Part shown: in pieces, positions 24,631 to 34,000 of the stretch | How the letters are laid out: every line of letters starts with the position of its first letter | How positions within the stretch are numbered: position 1 is the stretch's first letter | Assembly (NCBI RefSeq): GCF_900096975.1 | Contig: NZ_FMYQ01000022.1 | Span: 62,001 to 126,000 of the forward strand | Reading direction: 5' to 3' | DNA: 64,000 nucleotides | From: Paraburkholderia lycopersici | Lineage (GTDB): Bacteria > Pseudomonadota > Gammaproteobacteria > Burkholderiales > Burkholderiaceae | The notes under the pieces: model-generated | The model's input: the letters and a program-made list of their open reading frames with translations, nothing else | Told to the model about the DNA's origin: nothing | Database searches by the model: none | Program-made: the position numbers and the translations under genes

Positions 24631-24747
24631 TTAAGTGACTCGCAGCCCAAAGCCCGGCGTCTTGGCATCCCGGTAGATAGTCTGTTGCTTGCCGGACTCG
24701 CACTGGAAGCTGTCAACGCGCGCCGCAGTAACGTTCTGTTTGTTCAC
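24631..24747 (-). pseudogene. N-terminal remnant of a tyrosine integrase
   Basis: A 38-codon minus-strand frame starting with GTG at 24747 encodes VNKQNVTAARVDSFQCESGK then QQTIYRDAKTPGFGLRVT and a stop. Q-T-x-Y-x-D-x-K-x-P-G-F-G-L-R-V-T is the conserved N-terminal strand region of phage/island integrases. The rest of the gene is gone. It marks this gap as the scar of an integrated element. Confidence 0.6.
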
Positions 24748-24983
24748 CTTTTCCCCGTGTAGGCACCGTGTAGGCAAATCCTGCGGGAATCAATCCATTT
24801 CAGTCAGTGGAAAAATCCGTTGGTTGGCGCCGGAAAACCTTATTTTTTTGGGGTTCTTGGCGTCTACATCGATGTCAATCTATGTCGAAGAATACAGACT
24901 CGCTCGGCCTTTTAATCAGGAGGCGCCGACCGAGACACCTGAGACCTTCGCCTGTCGTCAGTCTTTATTGATCGCCCGATTCG

Positions 24984-26447
24984 TCATCGCAAGAGACCAA
25001 CTGAGCTGGCGGCAGGGACATGTTTTCCTCGCCACCGTTCCAGCCTCTCGAAAAGCATCGGTAGACGAACTGCCGAGATCGCTTTGCCGAGGAAAAAACC
25101 TTGCGCTAATTCGATCTGGGCGCGCTCCACGGCATGGTTTTGACCGATTCCTTCCACGCCATCCGCAATGACAGCGACGTCAAGCTGGCGTCCCATAGCG
25201 GCTATTGACTGCAGCGTCTGGAGACGATCTGATTCTTCCAGCCCCATGACCTCCCGATCCACCTTGATGAATTCGAAGCCGACAGGCAGCATGGAAGCGG
25301 TTATGGCCGTCGGCGTCCGTACCCCGGAGAGGGCAATGCGCACTTTGTCCCGGCGCAAGCGCGCCATGCTGCTGAGTCGTTTGGGCACGTCTTCAGCTTT
25401 GATCTGGAACACCAGCCGACTGGCCGTGAAGGCCTCGGCTCTTGTGGCGATCAGGGAAAGACAGTCTTCGTTTCCGAGACACGATTTCCACAGGTTGACC
25501 ATCAGATACAGGTTGCGGCCATTGGCCAGAAGGCTCAGTTCCGTCTCGGCAGTCGAGAGAATAAACGCGATGATCTTCCTCGTCGTCCTGCGATCGGCAA
25601 GCTTGTCCATGTACCAGGCCTCGCCCCGAAAACCATATGCAACGTTTTTCCACCGTAGTACCGCCTCCAGTCCTATGCATTTCCGGGTTCTCGTGTAAAA
25701 GACCGGCTGATACTCCAGGTGGAATTCGTTGCGCTTTAATCCCCGATTGACCGCGCGAGCAAGAATCGCGCGTTCGCTGAACCAGCGAACATAAATAAAG
25801 GCGATGGCGGCGGCGAGCAGCGCCAGCAGGGCGAGTACCAGGACCACGACGGATACGATCAGTAGCAACCGGTAGCTCGCCGTAAGCACGCTATTGCGAT
25901 GCGACGGAGTGGCCCTCTTCACCAGGCGGGATTCGCCGACAGGGGGAATCTGACCCGGTGGGTTCGGTACAGACATTCCGGATAGAGGTGCCGCCGGTTT
26001 CGAGGTGGCGACGACTACGCCCACTGTTTCCCGGGTCGCTTCATTCGCCAAAAGATCCGCTTTGGCCGGTGCGGCAGACGATGCGTCCTCTCGTGACCCG
26101 GTCAACTGCGTCCGGGATGTTCCGAAATCACGCTGTTCCTCATGTGTGTCAGCAAAACTCACGTTGGGCGTGCCCGGGTTCCCGGTTTGGAATGCACAAG
26201 TGCCCCGTGTCCCGTCTGCGTAAACGAATGCCTTCATCCCCGCATCGCCGAATAATGCTGGCAGCAGGAACGCACCCGCAGCAGCACAACCGTCTCCGGG
26301 CGGGACAATTGGCGTTACCCCTTGCGGGTTTGCAATTCGCGTCGCTGGAGAGGTCGGATAGAAGAAGCTGGCTTTGTCATCTGCATGGCAGACTGCACAT
26401 AAACAGCAAAGGAGGCTTCCGACGACATACTTTGCTCCAGCTTTCAT
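24984..26447 (-). CDS. Membrane protein with a degenerate EAL domain
   Basis: A 487-residue protein. A signal-like segment (VVGSLLCCLCAVCHA) is followed by about 170 residues, probably periplasmic, then a strong transmembrane helix (LLLIVSVVVLVLALLALLAA, near residue 200) and a cytoplasmic EAL-type domain (about 235-480). The c-di-GMP phosphodiesterase motifs are damaged: E-A-V-L-R stands for EALLR, and the two catalytic Asp of DDFGTG are replaced (RIALSGVRTPTAI). KVDRE and QGFFLGKA remain, and AEGVE reads ADGVE. It is therefore probably a non-catalytic binder or regulator. The ATG at 26447 is used; GTG at 26456 is an alternative. It lies downstream of the second EAL gene, same strand. Confidence 0.8.
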   Translation of the reverse strand: MKAGAKYVVGSLLCCLCAVCHADDKASFFYPTSPATRIANPQGVTPIVPPGDGCAAAGAFLLPALFGDAGMKAFVYADGTRGTCAFQTGNPGTPNVSFADTHEEQRDFGTSRTQLTGSREDASSAAPAKADLLANEATRETVGVVVATSKPAAPLSGMSVPNPPGQIPPVGESRLVKRATPSHRNSVLTASYRLLLIVSVVVLVLALLALLAAAIAFIYVRWFSERAILARAVNRGLKRNEFHLEYQPVFYTRTRKCIGLEAVLRWKNVAYGFRGEAWYMDKLADRRTTRKIIAFILSTAETELSLLANGRNLYLMVNLWKSCLGNEDCLSLIATRAEAFTASRLVFQIKAEDVPKRLSSMARLRRDKVRIALSGVRTPTAITASMLPVGFEFIKVDREVMGLEESDRLQTLQSIAAMGRQLDVAVIADGVEGIGQNHAVERAQIELAQGFFLGKAISAVRLPMLFERLERWRGKHVPAASSVGLLR

Positions 26448-26594
26448 ATCGCTCACGATCCGTAGTATCGGGATCAGTTCTCACGCGTCGCGAGGAGTGC
26501 ATCCCACGTATAAAAAAGGTCGTCTTGAACCGGCCAAAAAGTCCCGGCTACTTCCGGGTGCATGCCGAAACCCGAGAGAAGGAAACGTCATGAA

Positions 26595-27404
26595 TCAGCA
26601 GGTTGTGGGGCTGGTGCATCGGGATGCGTTGACGTAATAGCCTTGAATCCAATGGACACCGGTATCCCGGGCGATCCGGATATCGTCGGGCGTTTCGACA
26701 CCTTCGAGGACAACGAGTGGTGCCATACCTTGAGCTATCCCGATCAGACGGCTAAGTTCAGCCACGCAAAGGGCGCCCTGCCGCACACGCCGGAGAAACG
26801 AACGATCGACCTTGATGATGTCGGTCGCACACGAGTTCGCGGTACCTGCGGAAAAGCCCGCGCCGAAGTCGTCAATCGCGACTCGAACGCCCATTCTTTG
26901 TAAGCGCCGGACAAACGCGGGCCCAGCGATCGGTGCGAAAGGCGCGGACTCCGTGATTTCCACGACCAGCCGGGAGGCAGCCTCGGTGTCGTTTTCCAGT
27001 TCGAGGAAAACCTCCTGCCACCAGGGATCGTCCCGCGCACTTTGCGCCGAAACATTGCAGCCGATCGTTACTCCGGGTGTGGCCTTGATTGCTTCAAGCG
27101 TGTGTCGCACGACGAAGCAGTCGAACGGTCGCATCAGCGAGAGCTTTTCCAGCGCCGGAATGAAGCGGCCAGGCAACAGGACCGTGTCGCCGACCTTCAT
27201 GCGCACCAGCATCTCGCGATAAAGGATGTCTGTCCGGTCATCGATTGCGCAGACAACTTCCGGCTGAAAAAGCAGCCGATCTTCCGAGATGGCGCGGCAA
27301 ACCTCGCGGGCTATTTCCCGGTCGGGTGACTCTCGCGGTACTGCCGCTGCGGCAAGTACGGTATGGCTCGAGGCCTCCACGGTCTCGCTTTCGATCGCTG
27401 ACAT
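26595..27404 (-). CDS. EAL-domain c-di-GMP phosphodiesterase, probably active
   Basis: A 269-residue cytosolic protein made almost wholly of an EAL domain. Most catalytic motifs are kept: YREMLVRM (E-M-L for E-A-L), TIGCNVSAQSA (Asn), LVVEITES (Glu), VRVAIDDFGAGFS (the Asp pair), IIKVDRSFL (Lys, Asp), VVLEGVETPDD (Glu) and WIQGYYV. It therefore probably hydrolyses c-di-GMP to pGpG. The ATG at 27404 has GGAG 6 nt upstream; the ATG-like start at 27452 is rejected. It is upstream of, and probably co-transcribed with, the degenerate EAL gene (147 nt gap). Its promoter lies toward the 16-bp inverted repeat and the serine recombinase. Confidence 0.85.
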   Translation of the reverse strand: MSAIESETVEASSHTVLAAAAVPRESPDREIAREVCRAISEDRLLFQPEVVCAIDDRTDILYREMLVRMKVGDTVLLPGRFIPALEKLSLMRPFDCFVVRHTLEAIKATPGVTIGCNVSAQSARDDPWWQEVFLELENDTEAASRLVVEITESAPFAPIAGPAFVRRLQRMGVRVAIDDFGAGFSAGTANSCATDIIKVDRSFLRRVRQGALCVAELSRLIGIAQGMAPLVVLEGVETPDDIRIARDTGVHWIQGYYVNASRCTSPTTC

Positions 27405-27496
27405 TTCTGCTCCGAGAAGGGTAAAGGCACACAGTCGCCCCTTGCATCGCATACAAACTTTTACAACTCTCTCGCCTTGCCGCCAGACTCACCGGC

Positions 27497-27612
27497 ACAA
27501 AATTGGTCCTTTTTGCCAATATCATTAGATGAATGAGAGATCATGGCGGCGCGGCCGAAGGCTAGGACCTAAGCCATGAAATCTACCGGGAGACAGAAAG
27601 GACCAATTTTGT
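27497..27612. repeat. 16-bp perfect inverted repeat flanking 84 bp next to a recombinase gene
   Basis: ACAAAATTGGTCCTTT (27497-27512) and AAAGGACCAATTTTGT (27597-27612) are exact complements. The 116-bp unit lies in the divergent space between the EAL gene (start 27404) and the serine recombinase (start 27710). It could be an invertible segment or the ends of a small non-autonomous element. No target duplication was recognised. Confidence 0.75.
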
Positions 27613-27709
27613 CAACTAGATGGTGTCGGCATGGCCGGGAGATGAGCACAACACGCCGCTTCGCTCACCACCAATCAGGCAGAGGGGCCCTTCCTTTCTC
27701 GGAAAACAC

Positions 27710-28261
27710 ATGAAAATCGGTTACGCACGCGTTTCCACGCACGAACAAAGCCTTGCACTACAACTCGACGCATTGCGCGCAGCAGACTGCAGCAAGTTCT
27801 TCACGGATCAGGGGGTATCAGGCACGGAGTTCTGCCGGCGCGGGCTGGATGCCGCACTGGCTGCAGCAAAGGCGGGCGATACGCTCGTCGTGTGGCGGCT
27901 GGACAGGCTCGGAAGATCCCTTACCAAGCTGGTTGATCTCATTGCTCACCTCGAGCGGCGAGGAATCGAGTTCGTCTCGTTGAATGAATCCATAAATACG
28001 AGTTCGTCCGGCGGCGTGCTCATCTTCCACATGATGGCCGCGCTCGCGGAGTTCGAACGGAATCTGATCAGTGAGCGAACCCGAGCGGGCATAGCGGCCG
28101 CCCGTGCCCGGGGCAGCAAGTTAGGGAGACGGCGTGCCCTTTCGCCCGAGCAGCGATCGCAGGCGCTGGAACTGCTTCGTTGCCAGTCCGCTGCAGAGGT
28201 AGCAAAGCAGTTCAATGTGCATCCACGAACAATGCTGCGCCTGAAGGCGGCGGGAGCATAA
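27710..28261 (+). CDS. Serine recombinase (resolvase/DNA invertase family)
   Basis: A 183-residue recombinase of normal length. The catalytic Ser9 lies in MKIGYARVSTHEQ. Arg residues are in TLVVWRLDRLGRSLTKLVDL. The long E-helix region (MMAALAEFERNLISERTRAG) and a C-terminal Hin-type helix-turn-helix (SAAEVAKQFNVHPRTMLRLK) follow. Such enzymes either resolve Tn3-like cointegrates or invert DNA segments. No Tn3 transposase is nearby, and a 16-bp inverted repeat lies about 100 bp upstream. The ATG at 27710 is preferred over the in-frame start at 27620 because the family N-terminus begins there, with GGAA upstream. Confidence 0.9.
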   Translation: MKIGYARVSTHEQSLALQLDALRAADCSKFFTDQGVSGTEFCRRGLDAALAAAKAGDTLVVWRLDRLGRSLTKLVDLIAHLERRGIEFVSLNESINTSSSGGVLIFHMMAALAEFERNLISERTRAGIAAARARGSKLGRRRALSPEQRSQALELLRCQSAAEVAKQFNVHPRTMLRLKAAGA

Positions 28262-28873
28262 GGTCCGGGGCGATCAGCTAGATCGCATCACGCGCATTCC
28301 GGTTCCATACGGGAAGCGGATTATCGCCCCCGGTACGAACCGCGCCGGCTTGTTGTTGATGTCCACGCAGAACTGACCCACCGGAGATGCGGCTAAAATC
28401 CTGGACTGGGTTACGCCGCAATACCGAGACTTTCCCGATATTCGACGGGGCTGGGAGAGCCGAACGAGAGAGCCCGGCATCGCGCATACGTGAGAGCCAT
28501 ACGGCCAACGATAGTGCGCACCGTAGCCGGAGTGGACTACAGGCTGCTCATCACAATCAGCAACCGATTCGATGGCCGAATTGCCGATTTCGTATTTCCG
28601 ACCAGCCGAAGTTTATTCAGTGTGCGTCGCGCTTTGCTGGGATACTACTAAAAAGAAGCGCGATGGATCCAACTGTATTTAAATGGACTCGTTCGAGCAT
28701 GGGGTCGTTCGAACCCAGTGATGCCGGAATTGAACTGGGATGGCGTCCTGCTCAAATAGTTGCCGGCCGCGTGAAAGAGGTCGTGCCAAATGCATTTCCC
28801 TCCGCGCGGCCGGGCACCTAATGCCTGAACACCCTGGCAGAGAGACAGATACCGGTCTGCCTCACGGGTAGTC
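28262..28873. other. Intergenic, no supportable gene
   Basis: About 610 bp between the recombinase and the T6SS terminal gene. Short minus-strand coding-like text (VDINNKPARFVPGAIIRF, near 28330) has no start or family that I recognise and may be the edge of an old insertion element. No terminator or repeat was fixed. Confidence 0.35.
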
Positions 28874-29776
28874 CTACCTCATGCTCGAATTACTCGAGTC
28901 GTTCCGGTAGTCGCCAGCCTTAACCGTAACCGCCGAAAAAGCCACCGGCGCTGCTGCCATCACAACGCTACCCACCCTGCGCTTCAGCTTCGGCCAGCTA
29001 TTCGGATCATATTTCGCCGTTTCCTTGGCACAGCACCAGTTCTGGCAGGAAGCATGCATCGCCAGTATCGCCTTCGCGCCGGCCTCGTCTCCAAACAGAG
29101 ACGTGATCCCCACGCCATTAAAGGTGTCTCTGGTGCTTTCCTTTAGCTTTTCTTTCAGATTATGCACATCGGCGAATTTCGTTGTTTCCAGGTCTACGAT
29201 CCATTCGTTTACGTGATCCAGAACTTTCTTGAAATTCCCTAACTCATCGCGGAGCTTGTCCTTTCGGCGCTCGACCTGTTGAATCAGAAGAGCCAGCGCG
29301 TATATGTCGTCGCAGGTACGGTCGTCAGCCTTCTTTTTGTTGAACTCCTGAATACCGTCGTTGAGCGCGTCGAACGCGTGAGCGACCTTCCATCGATACC
29401 GGTCGAGGTTCTCTACCGTCAGCTCCTTGATTTCAAACTTGACCAGATTGGCCTTGTCTCCCGCCTTCTCGGCAGCCTTGGTCTGACTCTCGTGCTTTTT
29501 GCTACGGAAAAAATCGTTGGCTCCGTCGATGATTGCCCCGGAAATAGCTCCAACGACCGGCACAGGGATCAAGGAAAGGAACAGCTTCCCGATGCCAACC
29601 GCAGCACCAAGGCCCTTACTGGCGGCGGATCCCTTGTCCGAAGAAAAAAGACTCGAAAATGCACTCCGGGTACTGTGAAAAAGCCTTGAATGAAGAATCT
29701 GTTCATCCCAGCTTTTGTTTGCGACTTCCGCTGCCGCTTGCTCGAACGGATCTGGACTGAAAAATGGACTAGGCAT
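28874..29776 (-). CDS. Hypothetical T6SS-linked protein, possible effector
   Basis: A 300-residue protein of no recognised family. The ATG at 29776 has AGGAG 6 nt upstream. The N-terminal 60 residues are polar. Residues about 57-88 are a Gly/Ala-rich hydrophobic stretch (AAVGIGKLFLSLIPVPVVGA) that could enter a membrane. Residues about 95-240 are strongly charged and helical with many Lys/Glu, likely coiled coil. A Cys pair (CQNWCC) and a second hydrophobic run (VGSVVMAAAPVAFSAVTV) lie near the C-terminus. It is the last gene of the T6SS run, 150 nt after tssA on the same strand. No immunity partner is obvious. Codon use is less GC-biased than in the tss genes. An effector or accessory role is only a guess. 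Confidence 0.6.
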   Translation of the reverse strand: MPSPFFSPDPFEQAAAEVANKSWDEQILHSRLFHSTRSAFSSLFSSDKGSAASKGLGAAVGIGKLFLSLIPVPVVGAISGAIIDGANDFFRSKKHESQTKAAEKAGDKANLVKFEIKELTVENLDRYRWKVAHAFDALNDGIQEFNKKKADDRTCDDIYALALLIQQVERRKDKLRDELGNFKKVLDHVNEWIVDLETTKFADVHNLKEKLKESTRDTFNGVGITSLFGDEAGAKAILAMHASCQNWCCAKETAKYDPNSWPKLKRRVGSVVMAAAPVAFSAVTVKAGDYRNDSSNSSMR

Positions 29777-29926
29777 GTCGATCTCCTGAAGCTGGCTTAA
29801 TATGAAGGCACCGTAGTGCGCTCGTAAAAACAACCGGGTCAAACGTATGGGAGCGTCTGCTGCGGCAGCCGGGCCCTAAAATTTGTCTGCTTGAATTGAG
29901 TACTGTGGTCCGCTTGGCCGGGTCCG

Positions 29927-31069
29927 TCATTCGAGCCCAAGCATCGCGTAAAACCGGGACATGTCTCCTTCCGTGCGCACTACCTCACGCATCAACTCAG
30001 GCAGCGACATTTCACCCCACGACACCGCACGCCGTAGCAGATAAGGCGTCGGGCTATGCGGCTCGTGCTCGGCCAGATAACCGGCTACGAGTTCGAGTAA
30101 CTGATAGGCCTGCGCGCGGCTCTCCACCCGCGCGGGCAGAGACCTGACTGGCGCTGTCGGCGACGGCAAGTCCGGCGTGGCGTTGCTCATCGTGTTTTCC
30201 GTCGATGCAGGGTGCGAAACCGCGCTGGACGCGCCCGCGAGGTTCTGGCCGGCGTCGTCCGCCGCGCTTGCCTGCGGCGCGGCAGATGGCGCCTGATTGC
30301 CGCACAGGCTTGTTACGGCGCGCGTCAAACGCATCAGCACGTCGTCGACCCGGCCAAGATGCGGCGAGTCGTCTTGCAGCAATTCGTCGAGCAGGTGCCT
30401 GAATTTTCCCCACGCCGCTCGAGCCAGCTCCAGTTGTTGATAAAGCGATACGAGCGCGGGAAGGTTGTCGCCCCTCTTCACGTGCTTGTCGAGCAGATCG
30501 CGCGTGAGGTCCGCCGCCCCGGCATCGCCGCCGTCGAGCACGGCACGCTGCCACTCGTCGAGGTTGACCTGCGCCGGCTCGCGCTCGTCGATGACGAGGA
30601 GCGGCACGTGCAGCGTCAGCACGAGCGCAAGCGTGTCGTTGAGCCAGACGAACGGCGCCACGCGCGCATCCGCATCGCCCGCCTCCAGCATCGGCCATGC
30701 GCTCGACCAGTAGCGTTCGGCGAGCGCCGTCAGCAACCGGGTGCCCGCCGTCAGACCTTCGACGCCATGCAAATTTGCCCATGCCTCGCACAGCCATGCG
30801 GCGAGCTGAAAATCCTTGCTGCGCGTGGCGAGCGCGTCGGCACTGAGCGCCGCCACACGCTTCCAGTCCGCCTTGACGAGCGGGCGCTCCCATTCCCCCA
30901 TTGGCACGCTCGCGTCGTCCTGGTGCCGGGCTTCGCGGATCTGCTGGTACAGCGGGTCGTAGCGCAGCGAAGCGCCTGCGCCCTCCTCGCAACCGGGCAC
31001 GGGCACCAGCAACACGTCGATGCCGGCGTCAAAGCGCGGCTCGACGTCCATCGGAAAGGCCTGTTTCAT
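29927..31069 (-). CDS. tssA: T6SS protein TssA
   Basis: A 380-residue TssA-type protein with an ImpA N-terminal domain: YDPLYQQIREARHQDDASVP then MGEWERPLVKADWKRVAALS, and QLAAWLCEAWANLHGVEGL. The C-terminus SRAQAYQLLELVAGYLAEHE and PHSPTPYLLRRAVSWGEMSL matches the short TssA type that caps or organises tail-sheath assembly at the baseplate. The ATG at 31069 overlaps the tssM stop (ATGA) and has GGAG upstream; the longer frame to 31315 is a shadow of tssM. Confidence 0.9.
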   Translation of the reverse strand: MKQAFPMDVEPRFDAGIDVLLVPVPGCEEGAGASLRYDPLYQQIREARHQDDASVPMGEWERPLVKADWKRVAALSADALATRSKDFQLAAWLCEAWANLHGVEGLTAGTRLLTALAERYWSSAWPMLEAGDADARVAPFVWLNDTLALVLTLHVPLLVIDEREPAQVNLDEWQRAVLDGGDAGAADLTRDLLDKHVKRGDNLPALVSLYQQLELARAAWGKFRHLLDELLQDDSPHLGRVDDVLMRLTRAVTSLCGNQAPSAAPQASAADDAGQNLAGASSAVSHPASTENTMSNATPDLPSPTAPVRSLPARVESRAQAYQLLELVAGYLAEHEPHSPTPYLLRRAVSWGEMSLPELMREVVRTEGDMSRFYAMLGLE

Positions 31070-34000
31070 AGTGCACTCCATTCCGGTGCGCGCACCGGGA
31101 AGCTGCCGGGCCAAGGCAGCGGCGTTTTCTTGCCCGCGGGCATTAGCGCGATGCGCACATACACGCGCCCATAGGCCTGCTTCGGCAACAGAGAAAGGTT
31201 GGCGGGGTTCGCCGCGCTCAGCGGGAACTCGATTTTCAGCAGCTGCGACGCACGCTCGCCGCGACCGCTGGCGTCGGCCACTCGCTGGCGGTTGATAAAC
31301 GTGATAAGCGCCCACGGATCGGAGAACTGCCAGGTGAGCATGCGTCCGTCGGTGGAATAGGCACGCTGCTGTGGGTCCGCTGACGCCGCCAGCGGCGAGT
31401 CCTTCGCGAAGCGCAGCACGAGCGAGACCGGCGTGCCAAAGTCCCAGTGAAGCGCATGCGGCGCTTCGTTCATCGACAGGCTTTGCGAGCCGATGGTGAG
31501 CGTCCAGTCGATGATCTGGTTCGCCGCCACTTCGGCGTTCCGGTTCGCGCGGAACTCCACGTTCACGTCGTAGCCGCTCGCCGCGCCGTCATCGGACGGA
31601 TAGAGCGGCGCGAGCAGCGTTTTCACCTGGTCGAAGTTCTCGATGAACTGACGCACCTTGTAGTTCGTCATTGCCGATGAGGCGCCCGTGCCCGATGCAT
31701 GGAACGTCTCCGAAACCGGCTCGTAGCGCTTGAGCACCTGCCCCAGGTCACCGAAGTCGGCCACGCCCGGCATGCTGCTGTTGCGCGTGGCCACGCGCAG
31801 TATGTCGCCGTTGTCGAACGGCATGCGTCCCGCCACACTCTCGTTAAACGCCGTGGCGAAAATGCCCCATTGCTGACGCAGGTCGAACACATAGCCCTGA
31901 CTGCATCGCGCGAGCAGGCGGTCGTACAACCGCGCGTGCAGCGTGGCGAAGTAGTCGTCGCCGCCGTTCGTCGCCGGCCGGGCGGTGAACCTGGACATGC
32001 AGCCCGCTGGGCCAGGGTCGGCCGCCACCGAAAGCGCGAACTGTTCGAGACGCAGGAGGCTGCTGTTCGGGTTCTTCAGGCGATAGCGTTCCAGGTCGCG
32101 GTCAATCGCCTGCCAGCGCTGCGCGAGCGGCGAAGCAGCGTCGACCGGATCGAGCGCTGCGAGGTACACCGAAGCCTGCTTGCCGAGCATGAGCGCGCGC
32201 GACGACTGCTGGTCGAGATACGGTGCCAGGCCGGCTGCGTCGGCAACGCCAAACGCCGCGAGAATCGGCGAGCGCGAGTTGTGCGCACTGTCGGCGCCCA
32301 CATCCTGGCGCGTGGCGTACAGCTCGGACTGCGTGAGCGCGTCGTCCACGCGGCGCAGGTGCGCCATGGCGTCGTTCGACACCAGCGTATCGAGGTCCTC
32401 CAGTTGCGCGCTCGCGCGAAGCTCGGCGAGCAGCGCTTCGATGCGCGCGAGCCGCGCGCGTGCCGCCTCGAACGCCGCGCTGTCGAGGTCGACAGGCGCC
32501 GTGGTCACGTTTGCGGCCGCCGCGGTCTGGTCGAGAATCAGCCGCGCGAACTGCAGATCGAGCGCGGTCTCGATGCCGGGACGTGCGGCCGCCGGCAGAT
32601 TCGCAAGACCCTCGGCGAGAAAGCGCTTGCGCACGTCACCCAGCGCAAGTGCCTGGTCGAGTTGCGAGCGGTCCCAGACGATCGTCGAGCCGTCGGTCAA
32701 GGTGGGCAGTTCGCGGTTGCGCGGCGCGACCATGAACGGTTGGCTCAACAGTCCCGACAAGCCGTCGCGCAATGCGGCGCGGCCCGGCGAGATACTGTAT
32801 CGCGCGTCCTTGTCGAGCCAGACGATACCGCTGTCGGCGCCGCCGAAGCGCAGCGCAAACTCGCTGCGGAAGGCCTGGAAAGCGGTGTCATCGCGCTGGC
32901 GGATCCGCGTGGCGAGGTCGACGCCGAGCAGCCGGTTCTGCGCCACGCGCGCGAGCGTGCGGTCGTAGGTCGGCCCCGGGGTGAACTGCGCCTGGTGAAT
33001 CCACCCGCCTTTTCCCGACGCGAGCAGGTCGCGCTGCGTGTCGATCCCCGCCACCACCGCCCGATAGCCGTCCGTGACTTTCGTGAAGTCACCCGCGCCC
33101 GAGTCGGCCACGGTGAGGCTGCCCAGATGGTCGGAGATCGCGCGCTCTGCGACGAGCAGCGGATTGCCGGTGAACATGGCGGCGTCAAGTTGCTGCGCGC
33201 CCTTGTCCAGCGTGCAGCGCAGCGCCTGTTGCACAGCCGCGAGATTGACGCCCGCCGAACCGTTGCCGGTCATGCTGCGGCCATCCTGATCGCGGTAGAA
33301 GTAAGGCACGCTGCCTGCCACGCTGCCCTGAAGGTCCGCACCGAGCGCGTAGCGCACCACGAGCCGCAGTGAGTCGGCGTTGTCCGACGCGGGTTGTTGC
33401 AGACGCTGCAGTGCCTGTAGCGCCGCGTCGAGCTGATCGACGTTGTTCACGTAGAGCTGGAGCGCACGCATTTGCGGCAGATCGTCGACCGCGAGGCCCA
33501 GCGGCGCGCCGATGCGGCCCGCGCCGGGCGCCGTGCAGTCGTCGCCGATGATGAGCTGGCCCGAACTCGGATCGCGCCCGACGCCCGTGAGCTGGCTCAC
33601 GTGCGCGTACATCTCGCGCTCCAGCGCCGCGACGGCGATCTCGCCAAACTCGCGTTCAAAGCGCTCCCGCACGCGCGCGTTCAGATCGTCGACGAAGCCC
33701 CACGAGCCAGGCATGAAGATCGTCCAGCCGCTGCTCGTCCTGAGGTTCTGGTTCATCGCGATCAGCGCGAGCGCTTTTCGGCGATACCAGTCGGCGGGCA
33801 GGTCCTGGCCTTGCTGCGCTGCGTTGGCACGCTCGGCCGAGTCGCGATGCAGCGAGCCAAGAGCTGCGACCAGTTCGTCGTTGCGATGGCTCAGTTGCAC
33901 TGTCGCGACGACGAGGCCGAGACCCCAGCCGCCCAGGAGCGCGATGCCGCCCCAGCGCAGCGCGCGGTTGAGCACGGGACGCGCGAGATGCTGCGAGCGG

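Noticed and set aside
24371..24703. 110-codon minus-strand frame in the island gap
   Set aside because: No family, no convincing start, and it overlaps the integrase stub in another frame. Probably decayed DNA.
27497..27612. Tn3-type terminal repeat or res site for the recombinase
   Set aside because: Arms are only 16 bp, without the 38-bp Tn3 end or a tnpA gene; kept as an inverted repeat of unknown role.
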